Assembly: GCA_051877575.1 (NCBI GenBank)
Contig: JBJEJA010000031.1
Coordinates: 1-64,000 of the forward strand
From: UBA2882 sp051877575
Lineage (GTDB): Bacteria; Bacillota; Clostridia; Lachnospirales; Lachnospiraceae
DNA length: 64,000 nt
Direction: 5' to 3'
Shown: positions 47,903 to 57,315 of the stretch, piece by piece
Numbering within the stretch: the first letter of the stretch is position 1
How the letters are laid out: each line of letters begins with the position of its first letter
Notes under the pieces: model-generated
Seen by the model: only the letters and a program-made list of their open reading frames with translations
What the model was told of the DNA's origin: nothing
The model's database searches: none
Translations under genes and position numbers: made by a program

Positions 47903-50188
47903 ATGGAAAGAGTATGGAAAACGGGTGAAAAAATGATAAAGGCAGTTGCCATGGGCATTATGGCGCTTCTTTTTGTTGTCCTTTTCTGGCTGTTTTTGCA
48001 GGGCTTTACATTTTATGAAGCGGCTGATTTTCTCTATTCTTTTGCAAAAGTACCGGAGCTTGCGCTTTTATGCGGGCTGGCGGTGCTTTTTTTTGTAATC
48101 CTTTATGTGGCATCCGGAAAATGGTTTTCGTTGTGCGGCGCCGGAACCTTGCGGGTCATAAAAGCAATGGTGATACTGGGAATGTTGACGGTGCAGTGCT
48201 ATTTTCTTTTTTATGTGCGAAGCTACTATAAATGGGACAGCGGATTTGTCATAGGGGGAGCGGCGTCTCTGGCTGAAACGGGAAGCGTAGCGGAGGAGGC
48301 TTTATATTATTTGTCCGTCTATCCCAATCAGAATACCTTTGTACTGATCACGTCTGCATTGGTCAGACTGGGCAACCTGTTTGGGATCGGATCCGGGGAA
48401 AGACCTTTGCTTTTCAATGTATTCAATACCATCTGTCTGGATCTGTCTTTGTTTTTGACTCTTCGGATCATCAAAAAATGGAAAAAAGAGCTGCGGGATT
48501 GGGAAATTTGCAGGATCTTGCTGATGTTTGCATGCAATCCTTTTCTGTATCTGGGGGTATCCTATTATTATACCATTACCCTATCCCTGCCTTTGACAAT
48601 GGGCTTTTTGTATTTGCTTCTCTGCCTTTGGAATGCAAAGGGAGAAGAAAAGGACAACAAAAAGAACGGATATTTAAAAGCGGTTATGGCGGGTGTTTTG
48701 CTCGGAGCGGGTTATGAACTGCGGGCGACAGCCGTAATTTTGGGAATAGCGGCTCTGGTTACGGGGGTTTGGAAACTTTTTGCCCAGAAAAAAAGTCGGC
48801 GGGAACCGGAAGAACGGAAGCAGCAAGGCAGAATGGCGGTTCAGCTTGCGGTGGTGATGTTCAGTGCTTTGATTTTTGCTTCCGGGCTTTCGACGGTGCA
48901 GAAGGCATATATCGGGATTGATACAACAGATACCGCATTTCCCACCACCCACTGGCTGATGATGTCTTTAACCTTGCCCGGCAGCCATAACGGCGAGGAT
49001 GAAGCGTATACTGCCTCTTTTGGGACAAAGGAGGAAAAAGAGGCGGCGGTGGCAGCACGTTTGTGGGAAAAACTGGAAGACATGAGCGTTTCGGATTATG
49101 TACGGCTGGTAAAGACAAAGATCAGAAATACATTTGGGACGGGAATGAACGGATATCCGGTATTTCTGGCAGATGCACTTCGGACGGACGGAGTCTATGA
49201 AGCGGTATTCGGCGGGCATAAAGATTTTGTGATATTATGGCATCAGGGCTATTATCTGTTTCTGCTGCTTGGGATTTTGATTTATATGGTGCGATGGGGA
49301 TATGACTGCGTGCAGCAAAAGGAAACGGATTTTTACGGCTTTACCCTGCTGCTGATTTTGTTTGGAGCGGTTTTATTCTATGCGTTGTGGGAGGCATCGG
49401 AACAGTACAGCGTTCCGTTTATGATGATTATGGAGATGCTGTGTTTTGCCGGCTTGACGGTTTCTCAAAAAGCACAGGATGAAAATGACGATTGGGAGGA
49501 AAAGATACGTAAAAAAGCGCAGAAAGCCGCATCCCGCTGTGCGTTTGCAGCAACCGCGGTTATTGCGGTCTGGGGAATTGCACGTTATAAACAGGTGACC
49601 GAAGTAAACGTGGAACAGTCCCATCCCGTGGCAGTACAGATTTTGGCCAATACCTCCTATCCGGTGGATGATGGACAAAAACTGGTACAGACCCTGAAAC
49701 TGACACAGCCGTTTAATCGTCTGATCATACAATGGAGGAATCCGGCTCAGGAAACAAGCACTGCCATATACCGCCTCCGGCTCCGGGAAAAGAGTGGAAA
49801 GGTGGTATTTGAAGCAGAAATTGACGCTGCGGGAACCGGTTATAACGGCGCGGGGATTTACGATTTTGAAACGGTGGTGCCGGAGCAGCACGATTATGAA
49901 CTTCAGGTGGAAAAAATCTCCGGAATTCCATCGGATGATCTGGAATTTGTCATATACGATATGTATGGATATACCCCTTATTCTGCCGGAGAGTTATCTC
50001 TGTGTCAATCGGATGAAAAGCAAATCATGGAAGCTTCCATGCTGTTTTCCGTTTCGGAAGAAACAATCAAAAGCTATACCACGGGGACAAAATATGTAAT
50101 TTTTATTTCCGTTTTATTCCTAATCTTCCTATTTGCGGGATTTTGGTGTAAACTAAGAGTAGTGTCTTTTGACGGGGAGGAAAGATAG
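47903..50188 (+). CDS. Large polytopic membrane protein with a C-terminal beta-rich domain
   Basis: The 761-residue protein has about twelve membrane helices (first at about 14-36), a GT-C-like first loop SYYKWDSGFVIGGAASLAET with an acidic residue, and a long soluble region at about 595-725. That region contains FNRLIIQWRNPAQET and AIYRLRLREKSGKVVFEAEI. One final helix lies near the C-terminus. The design suggests a GT39-type glycosyltransferase with a carbohydrate-contacting domain. I recognise no named family. ATG 47903 follows GGAGTAAGGAA; the longer frame starts inside the GT4 gene. Its stop abuts the start of the SGNH gene. Confidence 0.62.
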   Translation: MERVWKTGEKMIKAVAMGIMALLFVVLFWLFLQGFTFYEAADFLYSFAKVPELALLCGLAVLFFVILYVASGKWFSLCGAGTLRVIKAMVILGMLTVQCYFLFYVRSYYKWDSGFVIGGAASLAETGSVAEEALYYLSVYPNQNTFVLITSALVRLGNLFGIGSGERPLLFNVFNTICLDLSLFLTLRIIKKWKKELRDWEICRILLMFACNPFLYLGVSYYYTITLSLPLTMGFLYLLLCLWNAKGEEKDNKKNGYLKAVMAGVLLGAGYELRATAVILGIAALVTGVWKLFAQKKSRREPEERKQQGRMAVQLAVVMFSALIFASGLSTVQKAYIGIDTTDTAFPTTHWLMMSLTLPGSHNGEDEAYTASFGTKEEKEAAVAARLWEKLEDMSVSDYVRLVKTKIRNTFGTGMNGYPVFLADALRTDGVYEAVFGGHKDFVILWHQGYYLFLLLGILIYMVRWGYDCVQQKETDFYGFTLLLILFGAVLFYALWEASEQYSVPFMMIMEMLCFAGLTVSQKAQDENDDWEEKIRKKAQKAASRCAFAATAVIAVWGIARYKQVTEVNVEQSHPVAVQILANTSYPVDDGQKLVQTLKLTQPFNRLIIQWRNPAQETSTAIYRLRLREKSGKVVFEAEIDAAGTGYNGAGIYDFETVVPEQHDYELQVEKISGIPSDDLEFVIYDMYGYTPYSAGELSLCQSDEKQIMEASMLFSVSEETIKSYTTGTKYVIFISVLFLIFLFAGFWCKLRVVSFDGEER

Positions 50189-51454
50189 ATGGGTAAAAAA
50201 AGAGTACTTTCAATGATATTGACATTGATGATTGTAATCTGTTGTGTGACGGAGGCTGTCGTCATCGGAGAACTGAAGAGTGAAAATGCGGAAATGGAGC
50301 AGAAAATAGAAGGTTTACAGGGTGACATTGCAGATCATGAAGAAGCAATTGCACAAGTAAACGAAGAAGCAGAGAAAAAAGCGGAAGAGGAAATTCCGGA
50401 TTTATATCTTCCCGGAGACATTTACGTATGTGCAGGTCTGACCATGGAAATTTATAACGACTGCGTCAGTACCGGGGTCAATCTTGATAATTTCGATTTT
50501 TACTGGGAATGCGAAATCGGAGATTGTATGGAAGAAAAATATCGCATTCATGCGGATGAAGGGGATGTGGGAGAATATGCGCTGAACCTGCATGTTTACA
50601 ATCTGCGCCTTAAGGAAGTGGCAAGTGCACAGACAACGATACATGTGGTGCCCAATGTGTTTGCATGGGAAGAGACCGGAAACGTGAAAATGGTGACTAT
50701 CGGTGACAGTATGAGTGCAAGTACAGACTGGCTTTCCTATACAAGATATCTGTCAGGGGACAAGCTGAATCATCTTGGTACGCTGGGAGATACGGAAGGT
50801 CTGATGAATGAAGGCCGTCCCGGCATTACTGCCGGAGATTATCTGGCGGGAACGCTCTATGGGGAGCCGTCGGAAAGTCCCTTTATCAATCCAAAGACAA
50901 AGGAATTTGACTGGGACTATTATAAGGAGACCACGGGTCTGGATCCCGATGTGGTGCAGGTGTTTCTTGGGACGAACGGATTGGAAATGGATCCGACCGG
51001 AAATGCGGATAATATAGTGACGATTGTGGATCGTATTCTGGAGGCGGATCCGGATATGCAGATCATGGTTGTGGAGCCCATTTATCCGTCTGATCAGGAC
51101 GGCATGGCAAGGCAGCAGAATATACCGGGATACGAGGGACTTCATGGTATGTGGTCGCTTTCCCGCAGCCAGATGGTATTTAACCTGATTACCGAGCTGG
51201 ATAACAGGCTGGTTTCCTATGAAAATGTGACAATTGTTCCGGCTGCGGTCATGTTTGACCGGGAATATGGTTTTGAACAGGCCCAGGTCAGGGAGGATCC
51301 TCATACCGAAATCATGGATGTGATGCCGGCGCAGGGAGTTCATCCTTCTGCGGGAGGATATGACCAGATCGGCGATACGATTTACAGTACACTTTGCTAT
51401 CTGATTGGTGAGGGAAAAGTGGAAACGACTCATGAGGAGGAAACCGGTGAGTAA
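50189..51454 (+). CDS. Membrane-anchored SGNH hydrolase-like protein
   Basis: The 421-residue protein has an N-terminal anchor (about 8-27), a short coiled coil (about 30-68), a beta domain (about 75-155) and an SGNH domain. Block I is VTIGDSMSAS with S174, block III is VFLGTNGLEMD, and the last block is GVHPSAGG with H385. The usual Asp three residues before the His is Gln (Q382), so the catalytic triad is incomplete or uses another acid. The family includes glycan O-acetylesterases and acyltransferases. Three acyltransferase-3 genes downstream make an acyl-transfer or editing role plausible. Confidence 0.75.
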   Translation: MGKKRVLSMILTLMIVICCVTEAVVIGELKSENAEMEQKIEGLQGDIADHEEAIAQVNEEAEKKAEEEIPDLYLPGDIYVCAGLTMEIYNDCVSTGVNLDNFDFYWECEIGDCMEEKYRIHADEGDVGEYALNLHVYNLRLKEVASAQTTIHVVPNVFAWEETGNVKMVTIGDSMSASTDWLSYTRYLSGDKLNHLGTLGDTEGLMNEGRPGITAGDYLAGTLYGEPSESPFINPKTKEFDWDYYKETTGLDPDVVQVFLGTNGLEMDPTGNADNIVTIVDRILEADPDMQIMVVEPIYPSDQDGMARQQNIPGYEGLHGMWSLSRSQMVFNLITELDNRLVSYENVTIVPAAVMFDREYGFEQAQVREDPHTEIMDVMPAQGVHPSAGGYDQIGDTIYSTLCYLIGEGKVETTHEEETGE

Positions 51455-52229
51455 GAAGGTATCGGTCATTACGACCACCTTTCAGGACCTGAAGCATCTG
51501 GAAGCAGTGGTTGACGGAATAAAAAAACAGGATTATGAAAACATAGAATATATCATCGTAGACGGAGGCTCCAAAGACGGAACGGTGGAGTTTTTAGACA
51601 AGCTGCAACAGGAATTTCAGGAACGTCCGGGGCGGGAAATGAAGTGGATTTCCGAGCCGGACCGTGGAATCTACGATGCCATTAACAAAGGTATCGGTAT
51701 GGCCACCGGAGATATGATCGGATTTATGTTCGACCGGTTTGCTGCAGATGATGTGATCAGCCGCATGGTAAGCATCATGGAAAAAGAGCAAAGCGATGGT
51801 GTCCATGGAGATCTGGATTATGTGGATGAATCCGGCAAAGCGGTGCGGCGATGGGTCATGGGAAACGAAAGAACTATCCGTGACGGCTGGATGCCTGCCC
51901 ATCCCACGCTTTATTTAAAGCGGGAGGTCTATGAAAAATACGGATATTATAAAACAGACTATAAAATAGCTGCGGATTATGAATTTATGGTAAGGATTTT
52001 GCAGGACGGAACCATCCGTCTGTCTTATATCCATGATGTGCTGGTGTATATGTTTTACGGAGGAACCAGTTCCGGAGGCTTGAGCAACTATATCCATTCC
52101 TTCCGGGAGAGTGAGAGAGCCCTAAAGGAGAACCACGTGCCTCATGCGTTTATGATATGCAGCAAAAGAACAATCAGGGTGCTGATACAGTTTGTAAAAG
52201 CAGCCCTGGGAATAAAGGGAAAAGAATGA
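51447..52229 (+). CDS. GT2 family glycosyltransferase
   Basis: The 260-residue enzyme reads MSKKVSVITTTFQDLKHLEA, IIVDGGSKDGTVEFL and SEPDRGIYDAINKGIGMATG, a GT2 pattern common in capsule loci. The metal motif region is FMFDRFAADDV, altered from the usual D-D form, and the acceptor part has MPAHPTLYLKREVYEKYGYY. GTG 51447 follows GAGGA and overlaps the SGNH gene by eight bases. It overlaps the next gene by four bases. Confidence 0.85.
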   Translation: MSKKVSVITTTFQDLKHLEAVVDGIKKQDYENIEYIIVDGGSKDGTVEFLDKLQQEFQERPGREMKWISEPDRGIYDAINKGIGMATGDMIGFMFDRFAADDVISRMVSIMEKEQSDGVHGDLDYVDESGKAVRRWVMGNERTIRDGWMPAHPTLYLKREVYEKYGYYKTDYKIAADYEFMVRILQDGTIRLSYIHDVLVYMFYGGTSSGGLSNYIHSFRESERALKENHVPHAFMICSKRTIRVLIQFVKAALGIKGKE

Positions 52230-52915
52230 AAAGTATTGTAATTATACCTGCTTATAACGAAGAAAAAAGCATAGAGAAAACAGTGGAAGATATCAGACTG
52301 CATGCGCCGGAATTTGATTATGTCATTGTCAATGACTGTTCGAAGGATGCTACCCTTAAGGTTTGTATGGATAAGGGGATGCATGTGCTGAATCTGCCGA
52401 TCAACCTCGGCATCGGAGGAGCCGTACAGACGGGATATCGTTATGCTTACAAAAACGGTTATGATTTTGCGGTACAGTTTGACGGCGACGGGCAGCATGA
52501 TGCCAGATTTTTACATGAAATGCGGGATTATATGATAGAACACAAGCTGAATATGCTCATCGGTTCCCGGTTCATTGAGAAAGAGGGATTTCAGTCTTCC
52601 GGTATCAGAAGGTTTGGTATCCGCTATTTTTCCGCATTGATCAGGTTCCTGACGGGAACCAGAATTACGGACCCGACCTCGGGAATGCGTATGGTGGATC
52701 GTGAGATTATTGAAATTTATGCGGAATCCTATCCCAAGGATTATCCGGAGCCGGAAAGCGCAGTCGCCGTTCTGAATATGGGAAAGACCATAGGGGAATA
52801 TCCGGTTGTTATGCGAGAACGGACAGAGGGGGTTTCCTCAATTTCTCCGCTCAGAAGCGTTTATTATATGATAAAGGTAACCCTTGCTATTTTAGTAGAA
52901 ATGTTGAGAAAGTGA
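52226..52915 (+). CDS. Polyprenyl-phosphate glycosyltransferase (DPM1-like GT2)
   Basis: The 229-residue protein matches the dolichyl-phosphate-mannose synthase-like branch: MKSIVIIPAYNEEKSIEKTV, IVNDCSKDATL, NLGIGGAVQTGYRYAYKNGY, VQFDGDGQHDARFL and TGTRITDPTSGMRMVDREI. It makes polyprenyl-phosphate-linked sugars on the inner face. A four-base overlap (ATGA) couples it to the previous gene, and a DUF2304 membrane protein follows, the usual partner of this branch. It would supply donors for the GT-C proteins in this locus. Confidence 0.9.
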   Translation: MKSIVIIPAYNEEKSIEKTVEDIRLHAPEFDYVIVNDCSKDATLKVCMDKGMHVLNLPINLGIGGAVQTGYRYAYKNGYDFAVQFDGDGQHDARFLHEMRDYMIEHKLNMLIGSRFIEKEGFQSSGIRRFGIRYFSALIRFLTGTRITDPTSGMRMVDREIIEIYAESYPKDYPEPESAVAVLNMGKTIGEYPVVMRERTEGVSSISPLRSVYYMIKVTLAILVEMLRK

Positions 52916-52928
52916 GAGACGGAATGTT

Positions 52929-53324
52929 ATGATGACTTTAAAGTTGCAGTTAATCATCGGGGCATTTCTGGTCATAGCGCTGATTGCAATTGTGAATATG
53001 ATCAGGCAGCGGAAACTGGAATTGAAATACGCCCTGTCATGGCTGATCGCCATTGTCTTTGTTTTGATTTTGGATTGCTTTCCCGCATTGCTGACGAAGC
53101 TGTCCTCTTTTCTGGGTATCTGGGCACCGGTTAATATGATCTTCTTCCTGGGGTTCTGTTTTTCCCTGATGATCATTTTCGTTTTGACCGTCACGCTGTC
53201 CCGTATGTCGGAGAGGGTCAGGAAGCTGGCACAGGCGGTTGCTTTGAATGAAGAAAAGATCGAGCAGCTGTTAAAACAACAGCAGGAATCCAAACAGGAA
53301 AATGAAAGCAATGAGGAATGCTAA
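52929..53324 (+). CDS. DUF2304 membrane protein
   Basis: The 131-residue protein has three membrane helices (about 5-22, 33-52, 62-85) and a charged C-terminal helix (residues 100-131, RVRKLAQAVALNEEKIEQLL). This is the DUF2304 layout. Members are almost always next to DPM1-like GT2 genes and probably anchor or regulate the transferase. It starts 13 bases after the GT2 gene. Confidence 0.85.
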   Translation: MMTLKLQLIIGAFLVIALIAIVNMIRQRKLELKYALSWLIAIVFVLILDCFPALLTKLSSFLGIWAPVNMIFFLGFCFSLMIIFVLTVTLSRMSERVRKLAQAVALNEEKIEQLLKQQQESKQENESNEEC

Positions 53325-53347
53325 AAAATAAAAAGGAAGTAAAAGGA

Positions 53348-54388
53348 ATGAAGGTTTTAATGATAGGTCTCGGCAGTATCGGGCAGAGACATTTGAGAAA
53401 TATCAGGCGGGTCTGCGGAGAGGAAGCGGAGATACTGGCTTATCGTGTCAGAGGACTACAGCGGACTTTTTCGGACACCATGCAGATCAGGCAGAATGTC
53501 AGTCTGGAAGATGAATTTCACATCACATCCTACGGGGATCTGGGTGAAGCACTGGCGCAGAAACCGGATATCGCTTTTATTACCAATCCGACAAACATGC
53601 ATATTCCCTGTGCGATACAGTGTGCGAAGGCGGGATGCCATCTGTTTCTGGAAAAGCCCATTTCCGATGATCTGAGCGGGATTGATGCCTTGGAAGTAGC
53701 CGTAAGAGAAAACGATGTCAAAGTATTTGTGGGATATCAGAACCGTTTTCACCCGGGGATCCGGGCGGTAAAAGAGACTGTAGACAGCGGCGAACTGGGC
53801 AGGATTTTGTCGGTACATGCCGTTGTGGGAGAACGTCTGACAACCATGCATACTTACGAAGATTATAAAGATACTTATATGGCAAGGAAGGATATGGGTG
53901 GCGGTGTTGTTACCAACCAGCTGGTCCATGAGATGGATTATCTCTATTACCTGTTCGGAAAGCCGGTCAGTGTTTATGCCATAGGAGGAACTTTGGGCAA
54001 TCTGGGGATCGATGTGGAGGATAACTGCGATGCGCTTTTTGTCATGGAAGGCAGACAGGGCAGCAGGGTTTCCGTCAATGTACATGCGGATTTTTATCAA
54101 AGCCCGCCCAGCCGTTTTGTAAAAGTTGTGGGAGAAAAAGGACAGATTGAGGCGGATCTGATCAATGCACTGGTTACCAAAACCGTGTCCGATGTGACCG
54201 AACATGCGGCATTTCCCGAGTTTGCAAGAAATGATATGTTTATAGAAGAATTAAAATTATTCCTTTCCTGTATCAAAGAGGGGGGAAAGGAAGCCATTAC
54301 CCTGGAAGACGGTATTGTCAGCCTCAAAATGGCAATGGCGGTCAAAGAATCCATGAAGACGGGAGGCGTAGTAAATGTCGATCTTTGA
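53348..54388 (+). CDS. Gfo/Idh/MocA family oxidoreductase
   Basis: The 346-residue enzyme has the Rossmann motif MKVLMIGLGSIGQRHLRNIR, the family EKPIS motif (CHLFLEKPISDDL) with the conserved Lys, and a C-terminal beta-sheet domain (GGVVTNQLVHEMDYLYYLFG). It would oxidise or reduce a nucleotide sugar with NAD(P). It overlaps the following SDR gene by 14 bases. A Gfo/SDR pair of this kind is seen in nonulosonate-type sugar pathways, but substrate cannot be assigned. ATG 53348 is preferred to the frame start at 53318. Confidence 0.85.
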   Translation: MKVLMIGLGSIGQRHLRNIRRVCGEEAEILAYRVRGLQRTFSDTMQIRQNVSLEDEFHITSYGDLGEALAQKPDIAFITNPTNMHIPCAIQCAKAGCHLFLEKPISDDLSGIDALEVAVRENDVKVFVGYQNRFHPGIRAVKETVDSGELGRILSVHAVVGERLTTMHTYEDYKDTYMARKDMGGGVVTNQLVHEMDYLYYLFGKPVSVYAIGGTLGNLGIDVEDNCDALFVMEGRQGSRVSVNVHADFYQSPPSRFVKVVGEKGQIEADLINALVTKTVSDVTEHAAFPEFARNDMFIEELKLFLSCIKEGGKEAITLEDGIVSLKMAMAVKESMKTGGVVNVDL

Positions 54389-55208
54389 TCAATTTAAAAT
54401 TACGGGGAAGGTAATCATTATTACAGGTGGTGCCGGACTAATCGGAAGGCGGCACACCGAAGCTGTCCTGGAAGGAGAAGGAATACCGGTCCTTCTGGAT
54501 ATTTTTCCGGAACCTTTAGCGAAAGTAAAAGAGGAGTTTTTGAGCCGTTATCCGAAGGCAGAGATTGAAATCTATGTGGCGGATATTACCGACAGAGCCT
54601 GCCTGGAAGGAATCCGGGATGATCTGCTTGCCAAATATGGACATATTGACGGGTTGATCAATAATGCAGCCAACAATCCCAAAGTAGAAGGCGGATCCAA
54701 GAACCTGGGTGCCATGCGTTTCCACAATTTGCCCTTATCCATCTGGGAAGATGATATGAGGGTGGGACTTACCGGTGCATTCCTCTGCTGCCAGGTGTTC
54801 GGCTATGAGATGGAAAAACAGAAATCGGGTGTCATCATCAATATATCATCCGATTACGGCGTGATCTCTCCCAACCAGAATATTTACAAAAAAGAAGGCG
54901 TCCCCGAGGAAGAGCAGACGGTAAAACCGGTTTCCTATTCGGTGGTAAAACACGGAATTATGGGACTGACCAAATACCTTGCTACCTATTGGGCAAAAAG
55001 CGGTATCAGAGTCAATACACTTTGTCCCGCAAGCCTTTCCAACGGACAAAACGAGGAATTTGTACAGAAAATCAGTGAACTGATTCCCATGGGCAGAATG
55101 TCCAGACCGGACGAATATCCCGCGACAGTCCTCTATATGCTGTCGGAAGCCAGCTCCTATATGACCGGGGCGACGGTTATTCTGGACGGCGGCAGAACAA
55201 TTTGGTAG
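54375..55208 (+). CDS. Short-chain dehydrogenase/reductase (PtmA-like)
   Basis: The 277-residue SDR has IIITGGAGLIGRRHTEAVLE, INNAANNPK, NISSDYGV with the catalytic Ser, and YSVVKHGIMGLTKYL with the Tyr/Lys pair. The insertion YGVISPNQNIYKKEGVPEEE resembles PtmA, a dehydrogenase of flagellin-glycan (legionaminic acid type) pathways. It overlaps the Gfo/Idh/MocA gene by 14 bases, so the two probably act in sequence. No NeuB- or NeuC-like gene is in the window, so the full pathway is not demonstrated. Confidence 0.83.
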   Translation: MSIFDQFKITGKVIIITGGAGLIGRRHTEAVLEGEGIPVLLDIFPEPLAKVKEEFLSRYPKAEIEIYVADITDRACLEGIRDDLLAKYGHIDGLINNAANNPKVEGGSKNLGAMRFHNLPLSIWEDDMRVGLTGAFLCCQVFGYEMEKQKSGVIINISSDYGVISPNQNIYKKEGVPEEEQTVKPVSYSVVKHGIMGLTKYLATYWAKSGIRVNTLCPASLSNGQNEEFVQKISELIPMGRMSRPDEYPATVLYMLSEASSYMTGATVILDGGRTIW

Positions 55209-55279
55209 AATAAAGCTATATGGCGAGAGCAGGAAGGGCTCTGAATAGTTATGGCGTATAAGCAATAAGGAGAAGAACG

Positions 55280-56128
55280 ATGAAAAAATTAATTATCACA
55301 GGATGTAACGGGCAGCTGGGAAGAGCTGTCAATGAATTATATGCGGGAAGTAATCAGTATGAGCTGATCAATACCGATGTGGCAGAATTGGACATTACCG
55401 ATATTGATGCGGTTATGAAGCTGGCGAGAGAGGTGAAACCTTATGCCATCATCAACTGTGCGGCGCATACGGGCGTAGATGCCTGTGAGACCCAGGCGGA
55501 CGCTGCTTATCGCATCAATGCCATCGGGCCGAGAAACCTGAGTATTGCAGCAACGGAAATGGGAGCAAAGATGATTCAGATTTCCACCGATTATGTATTG
55601 GACGGAAAAGGAACAAGACCCTATATCGAATTTGACCCTGTAGGACCTGCCGGTATGTACGGCAAGACCAAGTTGGCAGGAGAAAACTTTGTCAAGGAGT
55701 TTGCAAAGGATTATTTCATCCTTCGTACCGCATGGTTATACGGAGACGGCAAGAACTTTATCAAAACCATGCTTCGTCTTTCGGAGACCAATGAAGAAGT
55801 GAAAGTCGTAGGGGATCAGGTGGGAACGCCTACCAGCGCCAAAGAGTTAGCAAAGGCTATCGATGTGCTGCTTCCCACGGAAAATTACGGATTATTTCAT
55901 GCCACTTGTGAAGGCAGCTGCAGCTGGGCACAGTTTGCGGAAGAAATTTTCCGTGTTGCCGGGAAAAATACAAGAGTAAAAGCCATTACCACAGAGGAAT
56001 ATAACGCACCGGCACCGAGACCGGCTTACTCCATTTTGGAGAACTATATGTTTAAGCTGACCACGGATTTTATGTTTGCAGACTGGCATGATGCCTTTGA
56101 GGAATATATGAAAACATTGTTGGCATAA
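55280..56128 (+). CDS. rfbD: dTDP-4-dehydrorhamnose reductase
   Basis: The 282-residue RmlD has KKLIITGCNGQLGRAVNELY, NCAAHTGVDACE, ISTDYVLDGKGTRPYIEFDP and YGKTKLAGENFVKEF with the Tyr/Lys pair. The active-site phrase RTAWLYGDGKNF is also present. It performs the last step of dTDP-L-rhamnose synthesis; rfbA, rfbB and rfbC are not in the window and must be elsewhere. The 71-base gap upstream holds a small stem (AGAGC/GCTCT) without a U-run and no clear promoter. Confidence 0.92.
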   Translation: MKKLIITGCNGQLGRAVNELYAGSNQYELINTDVAELDITDIDAVMKLAREVKPYAIINCAAHTGVDACETQADAAYRINAIGPRNLSIAATEMGAKMIQISTDYVLDGKGTRPYIEFDPVGPAGMYGKTKLAGENFVKEFAKDYFILRTAWLYGDGKNFIKTMLRLSETNEEVKVVGDQVGTPTSAKELAKAIDVLLPTENYGLFHATCEGSCSWAQFAEEIFRVAGKNTRVKAITTEEYNAPAPRPAYSILENYMFKLTTDFMFADWHDAFEEYMKTLLA

Positions 56129-56143
56129 TTATGGGAGCAATCG

Positions 56144-57292
56144 ATGAAGCAAGTAGAAAAACTGGATTATTTGGACGGGCTGAAAGTATTGGCCTGTCTG
56201 ATGATTTTCAATTTCCATTTTATCAATTTCTTTTATCCGGGAGAATACAGTCTTTTGCCGGAACAGTTTCATACGAAGTCACTGGAGTATATCATCGGTT
56301 CCACTCCGCTGAATATTCTGCTGGGTGGTAAATTCGGTGTCAGGATTTTTATGACGCTCAGCGGATTTTTTGTGGGATACCGTTTCTTTTTGACAGGCGA
56401 TAAAAAATCATTAAAGACCGGTGTGATTAAGAAGTATTTTCGCCTGATTTTACCGATTGTTGTGACAAATATCGCGATTTTTATCCTCATGAGTCTGGGA
56501 GCTTACCAGAACCATCCGGCATCGGTTTTGGCGGGATCTGAGGTTTTCGTGGGCAATTATAATAATTTTGAGCCCAGTTTATTTCAGGCATTGAAGGAAG
56601 CCTTCTGGGGATGCTTTGTAACAGGCGCAAATCAATATAACGGACCATTGTGGTTTATTTATTATGAATTTTTCGGGACACTTTTGATTGCCGCAATCTT
56701 ATCTCTCGTGGGTGAAAGCAAGGTAAGATATATTGTTTATGCGGTAGCTGCGTTAATTTTTATTCGTTCGGATTTTCTGCCCTTTGTGTTGGGAACCGTG
56801 GTCTGCGATCTGACCTATCAGGCTCCGATCTGGTTGGAAAAACTGTCCAAACAGAAATGGCTGATGGCGTTGTTGTTGCTCGGCGGTTTGTTTTTAGGTT
56901 CTTTTCCGCCCATCGGAGAACGGATGGAGGGTACGATTTATCAGTTCTTTCCTTTAAAAATTATTTTGTTTTATAATATCGGGGCATCCATGGTGATTTA
57001 TGCGTTGCTACACTTAAGCGGACCGGCTAAGGTGTTGTCCGTAAGGCCGTTCACATGGTTTAACCAGTTTACCTATGGGTTTTATCTGATCCACTTTGCG
57101 GTGCTGTGTACATTTTCATGCAGTTTTTATCTGGCACTGCAGGACAAAATGAATTATCATTTGCTGGCGGGACTGAATTTTGTGCTGACTTTTATTCTGA
57201 CTACGTTTTTGTCTTATTTGATGCATATATTTGTGGAGAAACCGGGAATAAAGCTGGCAGGGAAAATAGGAGCCTATTTTGACACACACTGA
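56144..57292 (+). CDS. Acyltransferase-3 family membrane protein (1 of 3)
   Basis: The 382-residue protein has about ten helices and the acyltransferase-3 opening LDYLDGLKVLACLMIFNFHF. It continues with VRIFMTLSGFFVGYRFF (the conserved R/F region) and NGPLWFIYYEFFGTLLIA. Members add acetyl or other acyl groups to sugars at the membrane. It starts 15 bases after rfbD. It is more distant from the two following acyltransferases, which resemble one another in size. Confidence 0.85.
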   Translation: MKQVEKLDYLDGLKVLACLMIFNFHFINFFYPGEYSLLPEQFHTKSLEYIIGSTPLNILLGGKFGVRIFMTLSGFFVGYRFFLTGDKKSLKTGVIKKYFRLILPIVVTNIAIFILMSLGAYQNHPASVLAGSEVFVGNYNNFEPSLFQALKEAFWGCFVTGANQYNGPLWFIYYEFFGTLLIAAILSLVGESKVRYIVYAVAALIFIRSDFLPFVLGTVVCDLTYQAPIWLEKLSKQKWLMALLLLGGLFLGSFPPIGERMEGTIYQFFPLKIILFYNIGASMVIYALLHLSGPAKVLSVRPFTWFNQFTYGFYLIHFAVLCTFSCSFYLALQDKMNYHLLAGLNFVLTFILTTFLSYLMHIFVEKPGIKLAGKIGAYFDTH

Positions 57293-57315
57293 GTAGCTTA
57301 CGATGGAGGAAGAGA

